A stretch of DNA of 6,370 bases, from the NCBI GenBank assembly GCA_024206355.1, contig JAAGZM010000434.1:1-6370 (forward strand). The letters run 5' to 3'. Below, in pieces: positions 1 to 4,643 of the stretch; positions within the stretch are counted from its first letter, which is position 1; the number at the start of each line of letters is the position of its first letter. The DNA comes from Gammaproteobacteria bacterium (GTDB taxonomy: Bacteria > Pseudomonadota > Gammaproteobacteria > Enterobacterales > GCA-2746155). The notes beneath the pieces are model-generated. The model did not search any database, was not told the DNA's origin, and saw only the letters and a list, made by a program, of their open reading frames with translations. A program made the translations under genes and the position numbers.

Positions 1-111
1 GGTCAGTTCTTTTAATTCTGGAGCTTTTATCCTATGAAAACGCATTTTCCCATAATCATCTACACTGTAAACACCATCAAGTAGTAACATGTGGAGAAAT
101 AGATTCTCTAA
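1..111 (-). pseudogene. IS91-family (Y2/HUH) transposase fragment, partial at window edge
   Basis: Reading the minus strand leftwards, codons from about 111 down to 1 give an open frame containing HMLLLDGVY (93-67), then RFHRIKAP (42-19) and ELKELT running off the window edge. This matches my memory of the conserved core of IS91-family rolling-circle transposases (Y2_Tnp), typically N-I-H-F-H-M-L-F-L-D-G-V-Y followed by R-F-x-x-V-K-A-P and E-L-T. The piece is a remnant. There is a TAG stop in the same frame at 123-121, and the roughly 200 residues that should precede the core are missing. The first His of the HUH metal-binding pair appears to be Phe (N-L-F-L-H). The catalytic tyrosines would lie beyond the left edge. 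The similarity stops near 105-112, where a receiver-domain reading frame on the other strand begins. The family call rests on one short but characteristic stretch; a degenerate copy or chimeric junction is the likeliest explanation. Confidence 0.7.
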
Positions 112-152
112 TATCAGACCCTACTCATTCAAGCAGGATTCCCAATTTTGAT

Positions 153-545
153 ATGGCATCCACAGATTCTGATAATCAATTATCTCACAGAGCTAAAATT
201 CTAGTGGCTGAAGACAATCCAGTTAATCAAATGTTGATTTCAAAAATACTCAACAAGGCGAATTATCAATTTGAGATGGTTAATAATGGACTATTAGCAA
301 CCCAGGCAATTGAAAAAAATAAGTTTGATCTAATTCTGATGGATATACAAATGCCGGTGATGGATGGACTAACTGCTACTAGGATTATAAAGGAAAATAA
401 TCCTGAACTTCCAATTATTGCAGTGACAGCCAATACGGACGAAGATGAAATAATCTCATATCGGAATATGGACTTTTATGGTGTGATTCCCAAACCTTTC
501 AAGATGGAAGATCTTGAGTCTATGATTTTCCGAGCACTTGGATAG
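153..545 (+). CDS. response-regulator receiver (REC) domain protein, possibly the 3' remnant of a hybrid histidine kinase
   Basis: A 130-residue product that is almost entirely one CheY-like receiver domain (about residues 14-129), cytoplasmic, taking phosphate from a histidine kinase. The expected residues are all present: acidic pair E20-D21 in KILVAEDNPVNQ, phospho-acceptor D64 in LMDIQMPVMDG, switch residue T92 in AVTAN and K114 in IPKPF. The AEDNPVNQ and DIQMPVMDG wording is characteristic of receivers attached to hybrid sensor kinases, and the preceding residues (MASTDSDNQLSHRA) look like an interdomain linker. No DNA-binding or other output domain follows. The ATG at 153 has no convincing Shine-Dalgarno (only AGGA about 14 bases upstream). 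The same frame stays open to the left edge of the window, but before about 111 that frame runs antisense to the transposase fragment. It is therefore either a stand-alone receiver or a tail cut off by a mobile-element rearrangement. It ends 44 bases from the convergent homoserine dehydrogenase stop. Confidence 0.8.
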   Translation: MASTDSDNQLSHRAKILVAEDNPVNQMLISKILNKANYQFEMVNNGLLATQAIEKNKFDLILMDIQMPVMDGLTATRIIKENNPELPIIAVTANTDEDEIISYRNMDFYGVIPKPFKMEDLESMIFRALG

Positions 546-589
546 ATGTCAGTACCCTTTTCTTGGTAACCACAGTAGTAAAATAATTA

Positions 590-1624
590 TTATACAAAAG
601 CATTAATCAAGTCTTTAAGCAGAGCAGCAGCGGCTCCAACTTGTGAGCTCTTACCACCCATAACCGTGATTTTACCCATAGTATCTGTGTCATAGGTAAT
701 AGCTTTTTCTGATCCACAAACTTTTGAAAGAGGATGATCTTCATTTAAAAATTTAGGCCCAACACTAAGGTTTATTTGCTCTCCATTTTTTTTTGCAATG
801 CCAATTAGTTTGATGACTTTTCCAGCCTTTTTTGCTTCATTAATATCATTAAGACTTATTTTAGAAATACCTTTAATATTGATATCATTCAATGTCTTTG
901 ATGTGCCAAAGAGTCGATTGCATATAAGAACTATCTTATTAGCTGTGTCTTTACCCTCAACGTCATAACTGGGGTTCGTTTCAGCTATTCCCATTTCTTG
1001 TGCTTTGTTTAAAGCTTCATCATAAGAAGTCCCCTTAATACACATCTCTGAGAGTATGTAATTGGTAGTACCATTTAAAATACCCTCCACGGAGATTAAT
1101 CTCGTGCCCGCCAGACATATTCTACCAACATCTAATGTTGGCAAAGCGGCAGCAGTTGCAGCACTGATATGCAAACCACAATTATTTTTTGCTGCCAAGT
1201 TGTGCACTTCATCGTAAAAAAGAACAAAGGGACCTTTATTGGCACTAACGACCTCCATTCCATTTTCTAGTGCAGTAAACACATGGCCTTTGGCTACACC
1301 TCCATCGACAAGATTAGTAGGAGTAGTTTCAATCATGACCTTTGCACCTGATTCAGCAATAACGTCAACTCCGCTAAGTCCAGGCCTGCCAAATTTACCA
1401 AAAGTCTCAATACTTAAGCCACCTTTTATATGCGACAATAGTGCATCACAATCTAGTCCAATTTCTGTTGTGTTTATAGCAGCTCCTCCGATATCAACAG
1501 CAGCCGTCAGTCTCAAACGTAATTTATATTTAGTCTCTATTTCTGTTTGCCGTTCAGTGAGAAGGTGAATAAACTCTCTGCCAACACCACCTAAACCACA
1601 AATAACCATCTCAATATTCTTCAC
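590..1624 (-). CDS. homoserine dehydrogenase, short ACT-less form
   Basis: A 344-residue NAD(P)-dependent enzyme interconverting L-homoserine and L-aspartate 4-semialdehyde in the cytoplasm. The N-terminal Rossmann domain (about 1-135) carries GLGGVG (G10, G12, G15) and ANKGPF with K130. The substrate/dimerisation domain (about 136-320) carries ILNGTTNYIL (NGTTN at 184-188), E215, D221 and GKDTANK with D226 and K230, matching the family's active-site signature and lysine pair. Many biosynthetic homoserine dehydrogenases (about 430 residues) end in a regulatory ACT domain; this one stops before it, so classical threonine feedback is not expected. The start is GTG (1624-1622), supported by AAGAGG 9 bases upstream. 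It is the last gene of the minus-strand cluster, 83 bases after ridA, so it could be read through or have its own promoter. It is rich in Lys, Asn and Ile and noticeably more AT-rich than its upstream neighbours. The family is firm; the direction of the reaction (catabolic versus biosynthetic) is not. The symbol hom is avoided because the context is not threonine biosynthesis. Confidence 0.9.
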   Translation of the reverse strand: MKNIEMVICGLGGVGREFIHLLTERQTEIETKYKLRLRLTAAVDIGGAAINTTEIGLDCDALLSHIKGGLSIETFGKFGRPGLSGVDVIAESGAKVMIETTPTNLVDGGVAKGHVFTALENGMEVVSANKGPFVLFYDEVHNLAAKNNCGLHISAATAAALPTLDVGRICLAGTRLISVEGILNGTTNYILSEMCIKGTSYDEALNKAQEMGIAETNPSYDVEGKDTANKIVLICNRLFGTSKTLNDINIKGISKISLNDINEAKKAGKVIKLIGIAKKNGEQINLSVGPKFLNEDHPLSKVCGSEKAITYDTDTMGKITVMGGKSSQVGAAAALLKDLINAFV

Positions 1625-1633
1625 TATTTACTG

Positions 1634-1639
1634 CCTCTT
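1634..1639 (-). promoter_or_regulatory. ribosome binding site for the GTG-started homoserine dehydrogenase
   Basis: On the minus strand the sequence reads AAGAGG, then 9 bases, then GTG at 1624-1622. This spacing supports the GTG over the next in-frame ATG (codon 6), which has no such motif. Confidence 0.65.
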
Positions 1640-1665
1640 AAAAGTAATACTTTTTTTCTTTTTTG

Positions 1666-1694
1666 GTAAAAAACTTCCACAATCACAGAGTCAA
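1666..1694 (-). promoter_or_regulatory. weak sigma70-like promoter candidate before homoserine dehydrogenase
   Basis: On the minus strand TTGACT (1694-1689) is followed after 17 bases by TTTTAC (1671-1666), inside the 83-base gap between ridA and the homoserine dehydrogenase. The -35 is good but the -10 is poor, and a run of A residues lies downstream in the would-be leader (1664-1651). Expression by read-through from the upstream genes is an equally good explanation. Confidence 0.22.
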
Positions 1695-1707
1695 CTTACT
1701 CAAAAGA

Positions 1708-2136
1708 CTAGGCTACTGACCCAATTAACGTTACTTCAACTGGTGCATCTGAAGGTAATGTTGCAACACCAATCGCAGCGCGACTCCCGATACTATTTGC
1801 TCCCAGATTTTCAATCAGAAGCTCGGAAGCATAATCCGCCATTTTTGAGTGATCAGTAAACTCTTGTTCCGCATTGAGAAAGATGTTGAGTTGAAGGATT
1901 ACTGAAATTTCCTCTCCTTCTATCAAACAAGCTTGTGCAGCGTATAACGCGTTTAAGGTTGCCAGACGGACAGCGTCTCGGTGGGCTTCGACTGTGTCGT
2001 TGGTCCGGATCTTTCCTGAATAAATGAGCTTTCCAGCTTTGCGAGGTGTCATGCCCGAAGTGTAAATCAAATCGGCATGACGAACAGCAGGTAAATACTT
2101 ACCTTGAGGGACAGGTTGTTCGATGTTCTTGCTCAT
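1708..2136 (-). CDS. RidA/YjgF-family enamine/imine deaminase
   Basis: A 142-residue cytoplasmic protein of the RidA superfamily, normally a homotrimer whose canonical members hydrolyse reactive enamine/imine intermediates released by PLP enzymes. The N-terminus shows the subfamily pattern QGKYLPAVRHADLIYTSG (11-28) with MTPR after it. The C-terminal signature SRAAIGVATLPSDAPVEV has R119 and E134, the same 15-residue spacing as R105 and E120 of E. coli RidA, so the substrate-carboxylate-binding Arg is kept and deaminase activity is plausible. The ATG (2136-2134) overlaps the TGA of the aminotransferase-like gene as ATGA, and AGAGGT lies 9 bases upstream inside that gene, so the two are almost certainly translationally coupled. 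This pairing suggests that the PLP enzyme releases a 2-aminoacrylate- or 2-aminocrotonate-type product. The length is slightly above the usual 125-130. Its exact subfamily, and thus whether it is RidA proper or a Rid2-7 type, cannot be settled here. Confidence 0.92.
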   Translation of the reverse strand: MSKNIEQPVPQGKYLPAVRHADLIYTSGMTPRKAGKLIYSGKIRTNDTVEAHRDAVRLATLNALYAAQACLIEGEEISVILQLNIFLNAEQEFTDHSKMADYASELLIENLGANSIGSRAAIGVATLPSDAPVEVTLIGSVA

Positions 2137-3347
2137 GAGCGGTAGACCTCTATCATGTTTACAATCCTTTCTGCAGCAGCTAATGCCACGACGTGCTCCT
2201 GAGAAAAGTTTAGTCGAATGCTATCACTTGACGTAGGCCCAAACTCTGATCCAGGCGTAACTGTCACGCCTGCCTGGTGTCGAAGCAGGCGTACAAATGT
2301 TTCTGGTTCGATGTCGAGGAGCGGCAGCTGTGGGAAAAGATAACTCCCAGCCTGTGGTGTTGCTGTAAATAAATCAGCTGATCTAAAGATATTCAGTAGG
2401 CCGTCGCGTATTGCTTCGTGATCACTGATACGTTTTTCCATCCAACCTGAAGGTTCCTGAAACCAAGTTTCTAGAGCCGCTTGATTGTATCCTGCTGCAC
2501 GAAGAGAAACGATTGCTTGAAGACGTTCCATCCGATCAATTAATTTAGAGGTGCCGAATGCTGTTCCAAGACGTAAGCCACTGAGAGATTCAGTCTTTGA
2601 TGGACCCATGATAGTGATAAGGTTTTCCGGTTGAATATCACAGGCCCGAAGATGGGTATAAACCTCACCGCTGAATAACATCCGAGAGTACAGTTGATCC
2701 ACGATTACCGTTACGCCATATGCTGCTGCGAGTGCTGAAATTGAGGTGATTGAACTACTGGAATATACCAGGCCTGTTGGATTGTTCGGTGTCGAAAAGA
2801 CAAGTACTTCCGTGCCGCTTTTAAAAGCTGCTTCTAGTCGATTTAGATCGAGACTATTTTCAGACGGAGGTCCTTGGTAATGCAGAGGAATAGGTATGAT
2901 TTCACCACCGAAAAACTTAACAAGTTTGCGGTTGGCGAAATAGTCAGGTTCTACCACAGCAACCTTTGTCCCTGTTGTAACCGATGCACCGAGTGCTAAA
3001 AACAATGCTCCCTGAGTTCCTGGTGTTATAATTAATTCGCGATCCGCTGAAACTGGGGTACCCGTAAATGTACCAAGGCGATCGGCCATACTCTCGCGGA
3101 TCGAGGCCGCACCTCGATACTCAGTGTACGCTTGCTGTCCCCCTTTCTCAAAACCATGTTTCCATGCGCTAGACGTCCCTGGTATTGGTGGAAAAGCATC
3201 TACATCCCCATGCGAGAAATCTACTGGAACCCCACTAAATGTCCCACCGCGCATAATAGTATTGAGGTCGACAGAGTCTTGTCGAACCTCCTGACCAGGA
3301 GCATTATCTGCCTCAAGCGCCCTAAATTTTTCATCAAGTGTTGTCAT
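2133..3347 (-). CDS. fold-type I PLP-dependent aminotransferase-like enzyme (class I/II)
   Basis: A 404-residue cytoplasmic enzyme of the aspartate aminotransferase superfamily. The PLP site is complete: STPNNPTG with N189, VIVDQLYSR with D217 (pyridine nitrogen) and Y220, MGPSKTESLSGLRLG with Schiff-base K251 and phosphate-binding R259, and R378 in RLNF, which normally grips the substrate alpha-carboxylate. An N-terminal arm and the glycine-rich TPGTQGALF (108-116) at the cofactor phosphate are also in place. The ATG at 3347 is preceded by a modest GGA about 9 bases upstream. It lies 36 bases after the hydroxyacid dehydrogenase and overlaps ridA by 4 bases, so it sits in the middle of an operon. 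Members of this fold include transaminases as well as C-S and C-O lyases; sequence alone does not give the substrate. Coupling to RidA and homoserine dehydrogenase makes a beta/gamma-elimination activity worth considering alongside transamination. The superfamily call is firm; the reaction is open. Confidence 0.88.
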   Translation of the reverse strand: MTTLDEKFRALEADNAPGQEVRQDSVDLNTIMRGGTFSGVPVDFSHGDVDAFPPIPGTSSAWKHGFEKGGQQAYTEYRGAASIRESMADRLGTFTGTPVSADRELIITPGTQGALFLALGASVTTGTKVAVVEPDYFANRKLVKFFGGEIIPIPLHYQGPPSENSLDLNRLEAAFKSGTEVLVFSTPNNPTGLVYSSSSITSISALAAAYGVTVIVDQLYSRMLFSGEVYTHLRACDIQPENLITIMGPSKTESLSGLRLGTAFGTSKLIDRMERLQAIVSLRAAGYNQAALETWFQEPSGWMEKRISDHEAIRDGLLNIFRSADLFTATPQAGSYLFPQLPLLDIEPETFVRLLRHQAGVTVTPGSEFGPTSSDSIRLNFSQEHVVALAAAERIVNMIEVYRS

Positions 3348-3383
3348 ATCATTTTCCAGTTATTTTATCCGATATAGCGGAGT

Positions 3384-4328
3384 TCAGTATCCGTCCTGTC
3401 TAGATACCGCAAGCGGGATCTCTTTTGAGGTGAAATATGTTAGAAGGTTCTCTGCAACGATCTGAGAAGCTGTATGCATGTTCGTAGGTGCTGAGATATG
3501 CGGTAATACCGTGACATGAGGGTTGTTCCACAGCGGATCAGTCTTTGGTAGTGGCTCGTTTAGAAAAACATCCAGAACAGCGTGTTCTATCCGGCGATCT
3601 TCAAGCCCTTTAGTAAGGGCATCAGCATTGATGATATCTGCTCGTGCAAAATTTATTAGTGAAGCACCAGGTTTCATATTTTCAAAAAAGTGATGCTCCA
3701 ACAACCCACGAGTCTGTGGTGTTGATGGCAGCAAAACAACAATGATATCAACTTGCTTTGCAATCTCTAACAAGCCACTGTCCCCATTGAATGTTTCAAC
3801 CCCTGGCAATTTTTTTGCTGAGCGACTCCATCCCACAACTTTGAAACCATTTTGATGTAGCCGATTGGCAGACTTTTTACCAAGGTGCCCAAGGCCAAGT
3901 ATTCCAATTGTTCGCTCGGAAGCCATTAGCACATCATGCTGTTTCCATTCCCGTTGGGTTTGCTGCATAGCGTATTTTGGCATATTGCGATGTAAGTACA
4001 GCGTCCAGGCAAGAACCGCTTCAGCCATTGTCTCTGCTAGTTGAGGATCAATAAGGCGCACAATGGCAATTTGGTCATCAGGCAATTCACCAAGCAACTT
4101 CTCTACACCTGCCCATAAGCTCTGGATCCACTTCAGATTAGGCAATGCTGACAAATCGGCTGGAGCGGGATTTGCCACAATTGCCACCTCTACACTGTTG
4201 CGATCCTTTTCTGAAATATCCCTTATGGGGCGTATATCCATCTTTGGCATAGCAGTTCTCAGTATGCTTAGCCAAGCGGACTCATTATCATTCGGCAGAT
4301 TATGAACAAATGGGACTAAGTGATTCAT
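3384..4328 (-). CDS. D-2-hydroxyacid dehydrogenase, GhrA-like (glyoxylate/hydroxypyruvate reductase type)
   Basis: A 314-residue NAD(P)-dependent cytoplasmic oxidoreductase, close in length and layout to E. coli GhrA (312), including a matching C-terminal GY. The nucleotide-binding motif is GILGLGHLG (G145-x-G147-xx-G150), followed by VGWSR at the end of the second strand, as in GhrA (CWSR). The catalytic triad is R229 in NFARAD, E258 in NEPLP and H277 in PHISAP. The usual A-R-G after the catalytic Arg is here A-R-A. The reading frame is open 12 codons further upstream, but AAAAGGT (4342-4336) sits correctly before the ATG at 4328, so the shorter start is chosen. It is the first gene of the minus-strand cluster and stops 36 bases before the PLP enzyme. 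It probably reduces a 2-oxo acid produced in the pathway; glyoxylate/hydroxypyruvate specificity is only suggested by similarity. Confidence 0.88.
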   Translation of the reverse strand: MNHLVPFVHNLPNDNESAWLSILRTAMPKMDIRPIRDISEKDRNSVEVAIVANPAPADLSALPNLKWIQSLWAGVEKLLGELPDDQIAIVRLIDPQLAETMAEAVLAWTLYLHRNMPKYAMQQTQREWKQHDVLMASERTIGILGLGHLGKKSANRLHQNGFKVVGWSRSAKKLPGVETFNGDSGLLEIAKQVDIIVVLLPSTPQTRGLLEHHFFENMKPGASLINFARADIINADALTKGLEDRRIEHAVLDVFLNEPLPKTDPLWNNPHVTVLPHISAPTNMHTASQIVAENLLTYFTSKEIPLAVSRQDGY

Positions 4329-4335
4329 CGTGAGC

Positions 4336-4342
4336 ACCTTTT
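4336..4342 (-). promoter_or_regulatory. ribosome binding site fixing the dehydrogenase start
   Basis: On the minus strand the bases read AAAAGGT followed by 7 bases and ATG at 4328-4326. The longer start at 4364 would place this motif inside the coding region, so the shorter protein is preferred. Confidence 0.65.
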
Positions 4343-4468
4343 CAAATAACGCATAAATGAACAAATGACTAATTACAGTTAAAAGTTAACCGAATAGTTC
4401 TATGCTTTTTCGTTTCGCATTAATACTAGCTCACTCTAAAAAATACGTATACTAAGTTTTTGTAGATT

Positions 4469-4486
4469 TAGAAAATAGGTTTTCTA
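4469..4486. repeat. perfect 7-bp inverted repeat, operator candidate
   Basis: TAGAAAA, then the 4-base spacer TAGG, then TTTTCTA. All seven pairs match. It lies between the divergent genes, about 140 bases upstream of the dehydrogenase start. A dimeric regulator site or a small hairpin are both possible, and AT-rich DNA makes chance occurrence non-negligible. Confidence 0.4.
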
Positions 4487-4546
4487 TGGATACACTGGTT
4501 CATTTGCTAAATTATCATCAGCTCTTGTATTCTTCATCTATTAGGC

Positions 4547-4567
4547 TCCTATATGTTTTGTATAGGA
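4547..4567. repeat. perfect 7-bp inverted repeat overlapping the promoter, operator candidate
   Basis: TCCTATA, a 7-base spacer, then TATAGGA, with all seven pairs matching and half-site centres 14 bases apart. It overlaps the proposed -35 of the lipoprotein gene, which is where a repressor would be expected to sit. No regulator gene is present in the window to assign it to. Confidence 0.45.
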
Positions 4568-4584
4568 ACAATCATGTCTATAAA
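4557..4584 (+). promoter_or_regulatory. sigma70-like promoter candidate for the amidohydrolase lipoprotein
   Basis: TTTGTA (4557-4562), 16-base spacer, TATAAA (4579-4584), with the -10 about 59 bases before the ATG at 4644. The -10 is good and the -35 is moderate. It overlaps the inverted repeat at 4547-4567. Confidence 0.4.
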
Positions 4585-4633
4585 ATGAAATTCCAAAAGA
4601 TCTGAAACTAGTGGTAAGCTAGAAAACAAAAAT

Positions 4634-4637
4634 GGAG
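4634..4637 (+). promoter_or_regulatory. ribosome binding site choosing ATG 4644 over ATG 4632
   Basis: GGAG lies 6 bases before the ATG at 4644 and overlaps the upstream in-frame ATG at 4632. The earlier ATG has only A-rich sequence before it, so the start at 4644 is preferred; the difference is four residues. Confidence 0.65.
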
Positions 4638-4643
4638 AAAGGA

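Larger units (their letters stand above)
4329..4643. other. divergent intergenic regulatory region
   Basis: These 315 AT-rich bases separate the minus-strand operon from the plus-strand lipoprotein gene. They must contain the promoters for both. Visible content: a perfect inverted repeat TAGAAAA/TTTTCTA (4469-4486), a second perfect inverted repeat TCCTATA/TATAGGA (4547-4567), an 8-bp palindrome ATACGTAT (4443-4450), a tandem AGTTAA motif near 4378-4388, and a plus-strand promoter candidate (4557-4584). I see no coding frame with a credible start and ribosome binding site, no tRNA and no terminator-like hairpin with a T-run. For the minus strand I could not find a convincing -35/-10 pair. Confidence 0.7.

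Noticed and set aside
3..152. In-frame upstream extension of the receiver reading frame to the window edge
   Set aside because: It is open, but most of it (before about 111) is antisense to a recognisable transposase fragment and gives an implausible His-rich peptide; it has no kinase motifs.
546..589. Bidirectional terminator between the convergent receiver and homoserine dehydrogenase genes
   Set aside because: Only a 4-bp TACC/GGTA pairing and small palindromes (GGTAACC, AATAATTATT) are visible; there is no stable stem followed by a T-run.
1239..1568. 109-codon plus-strand frame inside homoserine dehydrogenase
   Set aside because: It is antisense to a gene with a full set of family motifs, and its product resembles nothing I recognise.
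1651..1664. T-rich run (A-rich on the transcribed strand) as a terminator after ridA
   Set aside because: For minus-strand transcripts this is a run of A, not U, and no hairpin precedes it, so it is not an intrinsic terminator.
3132..3377. 81-codon plus-strand frame over the 5' part of the PLP gene
   Set aside because: It is the antisense shadow of a well-supported coding region, with no family motif.
4063..4305. 80-codon plus-strand frame inside the dehydrogenase
   Set aside because: Antisense shadow of a well-supported coding region, with no motifs.
4329..4364. Longer start for the GhrA-like dehydrogenase at 4364
   Set aside because: It would bury the AAAAGGT ribosome binding site inside the coding region and add 12 residues not found in the GhrA sequence I compared it with.
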